The position numbers were made by a program, and so were the translations under genes. Of a stretch of DNA of 64,000 nt, positions 49,501 to 60,164 are shown in pieces (positions within the stretch are counted from its first letter, which is position 1; each line of letters begins with the position of its first letter). This stretch comes from Lysobacteraceae bacterium. Its GTDB lineage: Bacteria; Pseudomonadota; Gammaproteobacteria; Xanthomonadales; Xanthomonadaceae. Where the stretch lies: NCBI GenBank assembly GCA_028868545.1, contig JAGWUF010000006.1, forward strand, positions 1 to 64,000, written 5' to 3'. Under the pieces are notes generated by a model, which did not search any database, had not been told where the DNA came from, and saw nothing but the letters and a program-made list of their open reading frames with translations.

Positions 49501-49553
49501 CGAAAAGGGGACGGAGGGAATTAAGTACCTTAATTCCCTCCGTCCCCTTTTCG
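49501..49553. repeat. Perfect 25-bp inverted repeat (3-nt loop), REP/RAYT-type palindrome; possible bidirectional terminator
   Basis: cgaaaaggggacggagggaattaag-tac-cttaattccctccgtccccttttcg; arms exact reverse complements. Confidence 0.92.
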
Positions 49554-49567
49554 CACCTTTTCGCCAC

Positions 49568-51892
49568 TTACATCTGCGGCTTGATCGCGAACTCCTGCGG
49601 CGGCTCGGCACCCAGCAGATTCTTCACGAAGTAGTCCCAACGCCGACGCATCACGTAGTTGCTGTCCGCACCGTAGCCGTGGCGCGCGTGCGGCAGCAGC
49701 AGCAGGTCGAAGTCCTTGTTGGCCTTGATCAACGCATCCACCACCAGCAAGGTGGTTTGCGGCGGCACGTTGTCGTCCATCATGCCGTGCAGCAGGAACA
49801 ACTTACCTTTCAGGTTCCTGGCAATGGCGGCATTGTCCTGCCCGCTGTAATTGGTCTTGCCGTCGGGCTTGGTCTCCATCAGGCCGTGGTAACGCTCGCC
49901 CCAGTCGTCTTCATACGACAGGTTGTCGTGGTTGCCGGATTCGGCAATGCCCACCTTGTACACGTCGGGATAAGTGAACATCGCGGTGGCGGTGGCATTG
50001 CCGCCGCCCGAATGCCCCCACATGCCGGCGCGGCTGGTGTCGATCCACGAATATCGCTCACCCAGCTGCTTCAGTGCCGCCACCTGGTCGGGCAGGGTGT
50101 TGTCGATCATGTTGCCGTAATAGGCGTCCTGGAACGCCTTGCTGCGCAGCGGCGTGCCCATGCCATCCACCGCAATCACGATGAAACCCAATTCCGCCAG
50201 GGCCTGATGGTCGCCATGCGCGGGCGCGAAGCTGCGGGTACGAATGGAGCCGACCTGCGGGCCGGGATAGATGTAGGTGATGATCGGGTACTTCTTGCCG
50301 GCATCGAAATTCGACGGCTTGAACAACTGGCCGTAGATGTCGGTCTTGCCGTCGCGGCCCTTCACCGTGAACGACTCCGGCGCCACCCAGCCGCTCGCCT
50401 TCAGGCGCGTGAGGTCGGCCTGCGCCAGCGCTTTCACCTGCTTGCCATCACCATCGCGCACCACCGCTACCGGCGCGGTGTCGATTCTCGAATACACGTC
50501 GACGAAGTACTTGCCATCCTTCGACGAGGTGATGACGTGGTTGGCGTCTTCCGGCGTCAACAACTGCACCGCGCCGCCATCCAGCCCGACCTTGTAGTAA
50601 TGCACGAAGTAGGGGTCGCCCGGCTCGCGGCCCACGCCGCTGAACCACAGTGTGCGCGTGGCCGGATCCAGATGTCCGATCTTGGTGGCATTCCAGTCAC
50701 CGGCAGTGAGCTGGCGCTTTTCCTTGCCGGTGGCCAGATCGTGCAGATACAAGTGGCCCCAATTGGTCTTCTGGCTGAACCACAAGAATTCGTTGCTCTC
50801 CGGCAGGTAACGCCAGGCCACCGCGCTCAGCGTGGGCGCGCTTTGATATTGGGTGGCCACGGTTTCGGTGTAGACGTCGCGCACCTTGCCGGTGACGGCG
50901 TCGGCCACCCGCAAGGTGGCGGATTTGTGGCCGCGATCGGTGCTGACGAAGGCCAGGGTCTTGCCGTCCTTCGCCCATTGCACGTCTTCCCAGCCCTCGG
51001 CGCAGACCACGTCGTCGGCGCAGGTGGAGCGGTGCTGATCCGGTGGCATCTGCAGACGCACCACCTGTGGCTTGCCGCTGGAAACATCAATGATCACCCG
51101 CTCGATCATGGTCACGTCCTTGTCGCCCACGAACGGGTACTTCCATTGTTCGACCTTGGGCGCACCGACATTGGTACCGACCAGGGTCATGGTGCTGGTC
51201 TTGCGCTGGTCCTGCTGGAAGGTGGCGATTTTCTGGCCATCCGGCGACCACACCAGCACCGGCTCGTCCGAGTGCTGCCAGCCGGCATTGCTGGTGGCAT
51301 AGCCGAAATCGGGCTGGGCATCGAAGGTGAGCTGGCTTTCCTTGCCGCTGGCCAGATCGCGCAGCCACAGATTGCCGGCCCGGATGAAGGCGGCACGCTT
51401 GCCGTCGGGCGTGGCCACCGCCGGCTCGTCGCCGGATTTGGCCTGCGCCAGGACCGTGCAGCCCGCCGCATCGCAGCGGTAGGCTTCACCACCGACGACA
51501 TTGGTCACCTTCAAGGCGCCATCGACATTGCGCGCGATGCCCAGCGGCGGCAGCTTGTCGGCCAGCACCGGGCGACCCTTGCCGCCATTGGCCAGGTTGA
51601 TCGCATCGGCCAGTGCCTGCGTCTTGAACGCCGGTTCGGTCTTGCCCGTCCCGGGTGCAAACCGCAGGATCTGGAGCTTGCCGCCGCTGCTTTCGCGATA
51701 GACCAGGCTGCCGTCGTCCAGCCAGCCGGGGGCGCTGACCAGGTGGTCCACCAACGGGGCCGTGCGGTCGCCCAGCATGCGGGTGGCACGCTCGTAATCG
51801 GCACGCGTCACCTGCGCGGCCTGCGCCTGCGTCGTTCCGGCCATGACCCCGCTCACCAGCAGTGCACCCAGCAGCACATGTTTCGCATCCAT
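49568..51892 (-). CDS. Dipeptidyl peptidase IV / S9 family serine peptidase
   Basis: N-terminal beta-propeller; GMWGHSGGGNATATAMFTYPDVYKVGIAESGNHDN; HGMMDDNVPPQTT; LLLPHARHGYG. Confidence 0.93.
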   Translation of the reverse strand: MDAKHVLLGALLVSGVMAGTTQAQAAQVTRADYERATRMLGDRTAPLVDHLVSAPGWLDDGSLVYRESSGGKLQILRFAPGTGKTEPAFKTQALADAINLANGGKGRPVLADKLPPLGIARNVDGALKVTNVVGGEAYRCDAAGCTVLAQAKSGDEPAVATPDGKRAAFIRAGNLWLRDLASGKESQLTFDAQPDFGYATSNAGWQHSDEPVLVWSPDGQKIATFQQDQRKTSTMTLVGTNVGAPKVEQWKYPFVGDKDVTMIERVIIDVSSGKPQVVRLQMPPDQHRSTCADDVVCAEGWEDVQWAKDGKTLAFVSTDRGHKSATLRVADAVTGKVRDVYTETVATQYQSAPTLSAVAWRYLPESNEFLWFSQKTNWGHLYLHDLATGKEKRQLTAGDWNATKIGHLDPATRTLWFSGVGREPGDPYFVHYYKVGLDGGAVQLLTPEDANHVITSSKDGKYFVDVYSRIDTAPVAVVRDGDGKQVKALAQADLTRLKASGWVAPESFTVKGRDGKTDIYGQLFKPSNFDAGKKYPIITYIYPGPQVGSIRTRSFAPAHGDHQALAELGFIVIAVDGMGTPLRSKAFQDAYYGNMIDNTLPDQVAALKQLGERYSWIDTSRAGMWGHSGGGNATATAMFTYPDVYKVGIAESGNHDNLSYEDDWGERYHGLMETKPDGKTNYSGQDNAAIARNLKGKLFLLHGMMDDNVPPQTTLLVVDALIKANKDFDLLLLPHARHGYGADSNYVMRRRWDYFVKNLLGAEPPQEFAIKPQM

Positions 51893-52007
51893 CCTGATCC
51901 TCGCCGATTTCGCCCGCAGGCACCCGCCGATGCTAGCGCGCCTGTTGCCCGCCTGCCCCTGCCGATCGTCGGGGTCGGTCGTGTGGCGCGCTATCATGCG
52001 TGCCGTG

Positions 52008-53003
52008 ATGGCTTCGCTTCCCCTGTCCCTCCCGCTTCCCGCCAGCCGCTTGCGCATCGCGTATCGCGACGCGGCGCCGGAGCATGCGCTGGCAGCAGCG
52101 GGCACCCTTGCGGTGTTCGGCTTCGGCAGCGCGCTTGCCACCACACACCCGGATCCACGCTATCTGCACGTTGCGTTGCCGGCATCGGGCCGGGCCCCGC
52201 TGGAATGCTGGCAGGTGGATGCCGATGTCCGACATGGCCGCACCGACGGCATCGCCCATAGCCAGGGTGGCGGGCTGGCGTTCGGCGCGCTGGAAGTCGC
52301 CGACACCGGCGATATCGAACACGCCGCCGCCACGGCATATGCCCGCCTGCGCGACTGGCTGGTACACAGCGACCATCCCCACCCGCTGCGGATCTGGAAT
52401 TATCTGGATGCCATTACCGAGGGCGCAGGCGATGCCGAACGCTATCGCCGTTTCTGCGTGGGGCGGGCCCGGGGCATCGGTCGCGCACTGGCCCCCGGTG
52501 AATTGCCGGCGGCGACGGCCATCGGCCACCCCCAGCCAACCGGCCGCTTCCAGCTGTATTGGCTGGCCGCGCAACAGGCCGGCACACCACTGGAAAACCC
52601 GCGTCAGCTCCAGGCATGGCGCTATCCGCGCCAGTACGGCCCGCAGCCACCCGGGTTTGCCCGCGCCCTGCTGCCGGCCTCGCCGCAAATGCCGCTGCTG
52701 CTGTCCGGCACCGCCGCCGTGGTGGGCCATGCCTCCCAGCATGAAGCACATCTGGATGCCCAGCTCGACGAAGTGCTGGCCAATCTGGACAGCTTGATCG
52801 CCACTGCCCGCACGCATCGCCCGGATCTGGCCCGCACACCGGACGCAAGCACCCGGTTGAAAGTGTATGTCCGCGATGCCGATGCCCTGCCGCAGGTGGA
52901 CACCCTGCTGGGTCAACGTCTGCCGGGCATCCCCCGTATCGTGCTGCAAGGCCATGTCTGCCGGCGTGAATTGCTGGTCGAAATCGACGGCTGTCACGGC
53001 TGA
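52008..53003 (+). CDS. xanB2: Chorismatase, XanB2-like (3-/4-hydroxybenzoate forming)
   Basis: RIWNYLDAITEGAGDAERYRRFCVGRARGIGRAL; WRYPRQYGPQPPGFARALLP; LLLSGTAAVVGHASQHEAHLDAQLDEVLANLDSLI. Alternative start 51996. Confidence 0.87.
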   Translation: MASLPLSLPLPASRLRIAYRDAAPEHALAAAGTLAVFGFGSALATTHPDPRYLHVALPASGRAPLECWQVDADVRHGRTDGIAHSQGGGLAFGALEVADTGDIEHAAATAYARLRDWLVHSDHPHPLRIWNYLDAITEGAGDAERYRRFCVGRARGIGRALAPGELPAATAIGHPQPTGRFQLYWLAAQQAGTPLENPRQLQAWRYPRQYGPQPPGFARALLPASPQMPLLLSGTAAVVGHASQHEAHLDAQLDEVLANLDSLIATARTHRPDLARTPDASTRLKVYVRDADALPQVDTLLGQRLPGIPRIVLQGHVCRRELLVEIDGCHG

Positions 53004-53209
53004 TTCTTGTTCCGCATTTGCTGCGAAGCACCAACGTCCGGGCGTGACCGGTTTCCGCCTTTTTCGGCTTGAGCTTTGCCCTGCCTGCAGGCAAACTCGC
53101 GCCGTCAGGGGGAATATCTGACTAACGCAACAACGGTCGAACACCGGACACGGCGGCCGATGTCTTCTTTTTTGCTCTTGCAAGATGCACTTCTAAGGAC
53201 ACCATCCAG

Positions 53210-53650
53210 ATGAACACCAAGCTTCTGCTCCTCGCGGCAGGGCTCGCATTCGCCGGCACCGCGCTGGCAGGCGACCCCGCACCGCAATCCACGCCCTCCG
53301 GTTCGTCCCTCAAGGTGGGCTTCGACAAGGCCACCGGCAAGCTGCGCCCGCTGACGGCAGAAGAAAGCGCGGCGCTGGATGCCAAGGCCGCCCAGCAGGC
53401 CGGCGACAACACCAGCTTGCGCGCCACGCACGGCATCCTTGCCGCCAAGACTCCGCTTGCGGGCCGCCGCCCGGCAAATGCAAGGGAAGCGCTGGCCACC
53501 GAACAGGTCATCAATGGCTTCACGGTGATCCAGGCCCCCGAGGACAGCATGAGCGAAATGACCCTGCAGAAGAATGCCGACGGCAGTTTCACCATCCTTG
53601 AAAACGGCGAAGCCATCAGCAAGAAGACCCCGGAGGCCGGCAATGAATAA
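53210..53650 (+). CDS. Small exported protein, possible post-PEP-CTERM-1-like domain
   Basis: Signal peptide MNTKLLLLAAGLAFAGTALAG; SSLKVGFDKATGKLRPLTAEESAALDAKA; overlaps next gene by 8 bp. Confidence 0.72.
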   Translation: MNTKLLLLAAGLAFAGTALAGDPAPQSTPSGSSLKVGFDKATGKLRPLTAEESAALDAKAAQQAGDNTSLRATHGILAAKTPLAGRRPANAREALATEQVINGFTVIQAPEDSMSEMTLQKNADGSFTILENGEAISKKTPEAGNE

Positions 53651-55295
53651 GACTCTCCTGGCGCTTGCCACCGCAACGCTGCTGACCGCCGGCTCGGCCA
53701 GTGCCGCCGACCTGGTGCTGCTGAACCGCGACGCCCCGGGTGTTGGCCTGAACAGCACCGTCCCCGCCACCCCGGTGGGTGGCAACCCCGGCACCACCCG
53801 CGGCGCGCAAGCCACCTTCGTGTACGAGTTCGCCATGAAGATGTGGGGTTCGGTGCTGGAGAGCAAGGTACCGATCAAGGTGGCCGCCTCGTTCGCGCCG
53901 CTGACCTGCACCTCCACCTCTGGCGTGCTGGGCTCGGCGGGTACCTATTGGCTGATCCGCCTCAGCGACGGAACGCGCACCCGCTACTACGGCTCCGCGC
54001 TGGCGGATTCCCTGATCGGGTATGACCTGGTTCCGGATCCGGTCAATCCCGAAGATATTTCCTCCCGCTTCAATGGCATCCTGGGCGATCCCGGCTGCCT
54101 GGATGGTTCGGGCTGGTACTTCGGCATCGACGGCAAAACCCCGGTCGGCAAGATCAATTTCCTGAACGTGGTGATGCATGAAATCGCCCACGGTTTGGGC
54201 GCACAGGGCTTCATCAACAAGACCAGCGGTGCATTGCTGGGCGGCTATTCCGATGCGTACACCAAGTACGCTTACGACAACGAGCTGAACAAGAGCTTCG
54301 AGGATGCCGGCATGACCGACGCGATGCGCGCTACGGCCATGAAGACGCCGGGTCGCACCGTGTGGACGGGATCGAAGGTCAATGCGGCGGCCAACGTCAT
54401 CCTGGACGGCAATTTCCATGAAAGCGTGCTGCGCGCCACTGCACCGGCGGCCGTGGTGGGCAATTACGGCTTCTACGGTGCCGCGTTCGGCCCGGCCGCG
54501 TCCTCGGCGAACTTCAACGGCCAGTGGGTGGTCGCACTGGATGCCGCCGATGGCGCCGGCCCGCTGACCACCGACGGCTGCTCACCCCTCACCAATGCCG
54601 CCGCCGTGGCCGGCAAGATCGCCATCATCGACCGTGGCACCTGCGGTTTCGCGGTGAAGGTGAAGAACGCGCAGAGCGCCGGCGCCATTGCCGTGGTCAT
54701 CGCCAATTCCAGCACCGGCACCTGGGGCTCGATGGGTGGTGCCGATCCCACCATCACCATCCCCTCGATCATCGTGCAGTACGCCGACGGCGTGAAGTTC
54801 AAGACCAATGCCCCGATCACCGGCGGCATGACCGACCTGCCCGCCACCAAGGCCGGCATGGACAGCGCCGGCCGCACCCGTCTGTACTCGCCGTGGGTGG
54901 TGGCCACCGGTTCCACCTTCTCGCACTTCGACACCACCTTGCACCCCAACGCACTGATGGAGCCGTTCGACTCTCCTGACGTGCAGGCGCAGTACAACGT
55001 CGATCTGACCCCGGCGCTGTTTGCCGACATCGGCTGGGTGCTGCACCAAGGCGGTTCTTCCTTTGCCAATTGCGATACCGGCACGGCCGCCAGCGATGCT
55101 TACGGCATCGTGATCGGCTCCAACATGTCGGCCACCAACGAAGCGTGCAAGAGCGTCAACACCTTGCGCAACCAGTACGTGGCCTGCATGTACAAGTACC
55201 GTGACGGGTTGCTGGCCGATGGCTTGATCGACCAGCAGCAGGCGTTGAAGTTGAACACCTGCATCAAGCGTCAGTCCGACCAGTACCGGCGCTGA
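53643..55295 (+). CDS. Secreted HExxH zinc metalloprotease with PA-domain insert and C-terminal Cys-containing tail
   Basis: Signal peptide MNKTLLALATATLLTAGSASA; VVMHEIAHGLGAQGF; PA domain AAAVAGKIAIIDRGTCGFAVKVKNAQSAGAIAVVIAN; SHFDTTLHPNALMEPF. Confidence 0.85.
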   Translation: MNKTLLALATATLLTAGSASAADLVLLNRDAPGVGLNSTVPATPVGGNPGTTRGAQATFVYEFAMKMWGSVLESKVPIKVAASFAPLTCTSTSGVLGSAGTYWLIRLSDGTRTRYYGSALADSLIGYDLVPDPVNPEDISSRFNGILGDPGCLDGSGWYFGIDGKTPVGKINFLNVVMHEIAHGLGAQGFINKTSGALLGGYSDAYTKYAYDNELNKSFEDAGMTDAMRATAMKTPGRTVWTGSKVNAAANVILDGNFHESVLRATAPAAVVGNYGFYGAAFGPAASSANFNGQWVVALDAADGAGPLTTDGCSPLTNAAAVAGKIAIIDRGTCGFAVKVKNAQSAGAIAVVIANSSTGTWGSMGGADPTITIPSIIVQYADGVKFKTNAPITGGMTDLPATKAGMDSAGRTRLYSPWVVATGSTFSHFDTTLHPNALMEPFDSPDVQAQYNVDLTPALFADIGWVLHQGGSSFANCDTGTAASDAYGIVIGSNMSATNEACKSVNTLRNQYVACMYKYRDGLLADGLIDQQQALKLNTCIKRQSDQYRR

Positions 55296-55318
55296 GCGCG
55301 CGTTCCTGCAACACATCT

Positions 55319-55348
55319 GCCGGCGCCTTCGGGCGCCGGTTTTTTTTC
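55319..55348 (+). terminator. Rho-independent terminator after metalloprotease gene
   Basis: ccggcgcc-ttcg-ggcgccgg followed by tttttttt. Confidence 0.9.
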
Positions 55349-55428
55349 GGCTGCGCGCCGCCGCACATTGCCACCATGAGGCATTTCCCGCCTATCCTTG
55401 TCTTTCCACCGCCACGGGATTTACGCAC

Positions 55429-55677
55429 ATGGGCATCATCAGTCTGCTTTGGGGTGTCATCGCGCTGCTGTGGCTGTTGCTGGCCTTCATCCCGCTGCTG
55501 GGCTGGGGCAACTGGTTCATGATCCCGTTCGCGGTGGTGGGCGCCATCCTGGCCGCCGTTGGCATCGCCTTCACCGCCCCCGGCAACCGCGGCCGCGCCA
55601 AGGCAGGCCTGGTGCTGAACCTGCTGGCCATCGCGCTGGGTGCATTCCGGCTGGTGATGGGCGGCGGCGTGGTTTGA
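55429..55677 (+). CDS. Small integral membrane protein
   Basis: 82 aa, hydrophobic: MGIISLLWGVIALLWLLLAFIPLLGWGNWFMIPFAVVGAILAAVGIAF. Confidence 0.75.
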   Translation: MGIISLLWGVIALLWLLLAFIPLLGWGNWFMIPFAVVGAILAAVGIAFTAPGNRGRAKAGLVLNLLAIALGAFRLVMGGGVV

Positions 55678-55697
55678 TCCTGCCGCGCGCGGCGTAA

Positions 55698-56705
<1,008 letters not shown>

Positions 56706-56724
56706 CCCGGCAAGGGAGGAACAC

Positions 56725-57558
56725 ATGCAACGCTATGCCGTCTTCGGATCACCCATCAATCACTCGCAGTCGCCGCGCATCCATGCCGCGTTCGCGAAGC
56801 AGTGCGGCATCGCGATGGACTACGTCGCCATCGAGGCCGGCCACGCCGACTTCGCCGCGAAACTCGCCGCCAGCGGCGTGGCCGGCGCCAACGTCACCCT
56901 GCCGCTGAAAGAAGACGCCTTCGCCCTGTGCGCCGGCAACGTCAGTGCGCGTGCGCAGCGGGCTGGCGCGGTGAACACCCTGCTGCGCGCGGGCAATGGC
57001 TGGCGCGGCGACAACACCGACGGGCTGGGGTTGGTGCGCGACCTCACCGAGCGTCACGGCCTGGATCTGCGCCAGCGCCGGGTGCTGCTGCTGGGTGCCG
57101 GCGGCGGCGCGCGCGGCGTGGCCCCGGCCCTGCTGGATGCCGGCATCCACTCGCTGTACGTGGCCAACCGCACGCTGGCGCGCGCCGAGGCGCTGGCGGA
57201 TGCGCTGGGCGAACCCGGCCGCGTGCATCCGCGCAGCCTTGACGATCTTGCCCGGCTGGGCGAATTCGACCTGCTCATCAATGCCACTTCCGCCAGCCGT
57301 GGCGGCAGCCTGCCAGCGTTGCCGATGGCGCTGGCCGGCCCGCGCAGCGCGGCGGTGGACCTGAGCTACGGCGAAGCGGCCGTGCCCTTCCTCGCCTGGG
57401 CCCGCGCCGCCGGCTGCCAGCAGGCGCTGGACGGGCTGGGCATGCTGGTGGAACAGGCGGCGGAGAGCTTCCTGCTCTGGCACGGCGTGCGCCCGGAAAC
57501 CGACGCGGTGTACGCCGCGCTGTGCGCCCGCAACGATGCGCTGGTGACCGCGGACTAG
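56725..57558 (+). CDS. aroE: Shikimate dehydrogenase
   Basis: [73 protein letters not shown]. Confidence 0.96.
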   Translation: MQRYAVFGSPINHSQSPRIHAAFAKQCGIAMDYVAIEAGHADFAAKLAASGVAGANVTLPLKEDAFALCAGNVSARAQRAGAVNTLLRAGNGWRGDNTDGLGLVRDLTERHGLDLRQRRVLLLGAGGGARGVAPALLDAGIHSLYVANRTLARAEALADALGEPGRVHPRSLDDLARLGEFDLLINATSASRGGSLPALPMALAGPRSAAVDLSYGEAAVPFLAWARAAGCQQALDGLGMLVEQAAESFLLWHGVRPETDAVYAALCARNDALVTAD

Positions 57559-57559
57559 G

Positions 57560-58105
57560 CTAGACCGGGACGTTGCCCGTCAGGTATTCGTCCTTCAGCC
57601 GCACGTAGTGGCCGGCGCTGTAATACAGCGCCTCGATCTGGGCATCGGTGAGCATCCGCGCCTTTTTCGCCGGGTTGCCCAGCCACAGTTCGCCCTCGCC
57701 CACCACCTTGCCCGGCGGCACCAGTGCGCCGGCGCCGATGAAGGCGTGCTTCTTCACCACTGCGCCGTCCAGCACCACCGCGCCCATCCCGATCAGCACC
57801 GCATCTTCGATCGTGCAGGCGTGGATGATCGCTTTGTGGCCGATCGTCACGTCGCTGCCGATCACGGTGGCGAAGCCGCCCAGCTTGGCGTGCGGGCCGT
57901 CGTGGCTGACGTGGATGACGCTGCCGTCCTGGATATTGGTGCGGTCGCCGATGCGGATGAAGTTGACGTCGCCACGCACCACGGTGAACGGCCAGACCGA
58001 GACGTCTTCGCCCAGCACCACGTCGCCGATCACGCTGGCGGCAGGGTCGATGTAGGCGCGCGCGCCGAGGGTGGGGCTGATGCCGCGATAGGGTCGGATA
58101 GTCAT
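57560..58105 (-). CDS. Gamma-carbonic anhydrase family protein (hexapeptide repeat)
   Basis: YIDPAASVIGDVVLGEDVSVWPFTVVRGDVNFIRIGDRTNIQDGSVIHV; VTIGHKAIIHACTIEDAVLIGMGAVVLDGAVV. Confidence 0.94.
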   Translation of the reverse strand: MTIRPYRGISPTLGARAYIDPAASVIGDVVLGEDVSVWPFTVVRGDVNFIRIGDRTNIQDGSVIHVSHDGPHAKLGGFATVIGSDVTIGHKAIIHACTIEDAVLIGMGAVVLDGAVVKKHAFIGAGALVPPGKVVGEGELWLGNPAKKARMLTDAQIEALYYSAGHYVRLKDEYLTGNVPV

Positions 58106-58143
58106 GACTGGATTCTAGCGCCGACGCGACTACACTGCCCCGT

Positions 58144-59553
58144 ATGGACACGACCAACACCCCGCTGCACGACCTCCAGCCCACCCTCGAACGACTGCGT
58201 ACCGCCTGGCAGGCGCGCAAGCCCGACTACGCCCAGCGCCACGACGACCTGTCCCGCCTGCGTGCCAATCTCAAGCGCCGGCTCGACGAAATGGCGCGCA
58301 CGATCGCCGCCGATTTCGGCCACCGCTCGCTGGACGAAAGCCGCATCGCCGACGGCATGACCGCGCTCAACGAAATCGACCACCTGCTGAAACACCTGCG
58401 TGGCTGGATGAGGCCGCGCCGGATCGGCGTGGGCTGGCGCTTCCTGCCGGCGCGCGCGCAGGTGCGGCCGATGCCGCTGGGCGTGGTCGGCGTGATCGCA
58501 CCGTGGAACTACCCGGTCAACCTGGCGCTGATCCCGCTGGCCACCGCGATCGCCGCCGGCAACCACGTCTACCTGAAACCCTCCGAGCACACCCCGCGCA
58601 CCGCCGAATTCCTGCGCAGCTTGCTGGCCGAGGTGTTCCCGGCCGACCGCGTGGCCGTCGCCACCGGCGGCGCGGAGCTCGGCGCGGCGTTCGCGGCGCT
58701 GCCGTTCGACCACCTGGTGTTCACCGGTTCCACCGCGGTGGGCCGCAAGGTGATGGCCGCCGCCGCGCCCAACCTGACCCCGCTGACGCTGGAACTGGGC
58801 GGCAAGTCGCCGGCGCTGGTCTGCGACGACTACCCCATCGACAAGGCCGCCGCCCGCATCGCCACCGGCAAGTGGTTCAACTGCGGCCAGACCTGCATCG
58901 CACCGGACTACGTGCTGGTGCCGGCCGGCCAGCGCGATGCTTTCGTCGCGGCGCTGAAGCGCGAAATGCGGGCGCGCTACGGCGATGATTTTTCCAACCG
59001 CGACGACTACACCCGCATCGTCAACGACGGCCAGTACGCGCGTCTTTCCGGCTATCTGGACGATGCAAAATCACGCGATCTCGACATCGTCACCCTCGTT
59101 GGCAGCGCCGATTCCGCGCAGCGCCTGCTGCCACCCATCGTGGTGCTGGATCCGGGCGACGATGCCCGCATCATGCAGGACGAAATCTTCGGCCCGCTGC
59201 TGCCGGTGAAGAGCTACCGCACGCTGGACGAGGCGATCGCCTACATCAATGCGCACGAACGCCCGCTGGCGCTGTATCCGTTCAGCCATGACCGCGGCGC
59301 GATCGAGAAGATCCTGCACGCAACCCTGGCCGGCGGCGTTTCGGTCAACGACACCCTGTTCCACTTCGCCGTCCCCACCCTGCCGTTCGGCGGTGTCGGC
59401 ACCAGCGGCATGGGTGCCTACCACAGCCGCGCCGGCTTCGATGCGATGAGCAAGCTGCTGCCGGTGCTGTGGCAGGCCCGCCGCACCGGCGGCGACCTGC
59501 TCAAGCCGCCGTATTCGAAGGCGAAGTGGCTGATCGATCTGATCGTGCGCTGA
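58144..59553 (+). CDS. Coniferyl aldehyde dehydrogenase-like NAD-dependent aldehyde dehydrogenase
   Basis: MPLGVVGVIAPWNYPVNLALIPLATAIAAGNHVYLKPSEHTP; LELGGKSPALV; FNCGQTCIAPDYVLVP. Confidence 0.92.
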   Translation: MDTTNTPLHDLQPTLERLRTAWQARKPDYAQRHDDLSRLRANLKRRLDEMARTIAADFGHRSLDESRIADGMTALNEIDHLLKHLRGWMRPRRIGVGWRFLPARAQVRPMPLGVVGVIAPWNYPVNLALIPLATAIAAGNHVYLKPSEHTPRTAEFLRSLLAEVFPADRVAVATGGAELGAAFAALPFDHLVFTGSTAVGRKVMAAAAPNLTPLTLELGGKSPALVCDDYPIDKAAARIATGKWFNCGQTCIAPDYVLVPAGQRDAFVAALKREMRARYGDDFSNRDDYTRIVNDGQYARLSGYLDDAKSRDLDIVTLVGSADSAQRLLPPIVVLDPGDDARIMQDEIFGPLLPVKSYRTLDEAIAYINAHERPLALYPFSHDRGAIEKILHATLAGGVSVNDTLFHFAVPTLPFGGVGTSGMGAYHSRAGFDAMSKLLPVLWQARRTGGDLLKPPYSKAKWLIDLIVR

Positions 59554-59563
59554 GGGTGGTGGC

Positions 59564-60040
59564 TCAATCCATCGACAGCGACAGCCCCTGCGCGCGCTTG
59601 ACCGTGCGCAGCACGAAACTGGAATTGACGTCGTCCACCTCCGCCTGCGCCAGCAGCTTGTCCAGCAGGAAGCGCGAGAAGTGTTCGAGGTTGCGCACCA
59701 CCACCTGCAGCAGATAGTCCATGTCGCCGGTCAGCGCGTGGCAGGCCACCACTTCCGGCCAGGTGTTGACCTGGCGGGCGAAGCTGTCGATGCGCTCGGC
59801 GTCGTGGCTCTTCAGTTGCACCCGCACGAACGCCTGCAGGCCCAGACCCAGCCGCTCGGGATCGACCTCGGCGCGGTAGCCGACGATCACCCCTTCGCGC
59901 TCCAACCGCTGCACCCGGCGCAGGCAGGCCGAGGCCGACAGGTGCACGCGTTCGGCCAGCTCGGCATTGGTCTGGCGGCCCGCCTGCTGCAGTTCGGCGA
60001 GCAGGGTCAGGTCGGTGCGGTCGAGGGTGATTTCGGCCAT
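59564..60040 (-). CDS. Lrp/AsnC-family transcriptional regulator
   Basis: LDRTDLTLLAELQQAGRQTNAELAERVHLSASACLRRVQRLEREGVIVGY; divergent from phhA. Confidence 0.94.
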   Translation of the reverse strand: MAEITLDRTDLTLLAELQQAGRQTNAELAERVHLSASACLRRVQRLEREGVIVGYRAEVDPERLGLGLQAFVRVQLKSHDAERIDSFARQVNTWPEVVACHALTGDMDYLLQVVVRNLEHFSRFLLDKLLAQAEVDDVNSSFVLRTVKRAQGLSLSMD

Positions 60041-60074
60041 TTGTTCCGCATCCAATCGTATTGACGCCGAAATA

Positions 60075-60128
60075 TTGCGCCATCAGCCGAACACTTTGCA
60101 ATTTTGCAGACATCTTGCGCGATGTTGC
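60075..60128. promoter_or_regulatory. Cluster of five TTGC motifs in the lrp-like/phhA divergent intergenic region
   Basis: TTGC at 60075, 60096, 60104, 60115, 60125. Confidence 0.4.
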
Positions 60129-60164
60129 ATCTACCCTTTGCGGATACCCACTTCCCACGCCGCC

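Noticed and set aside
53082-53093. 12-bp palindrome TGCCTGCAGGCA upstream of the metalloprotease pair
   Set aside because: Perfect but short and built around a PstI-like core; insufficient evidence for a regulatory role
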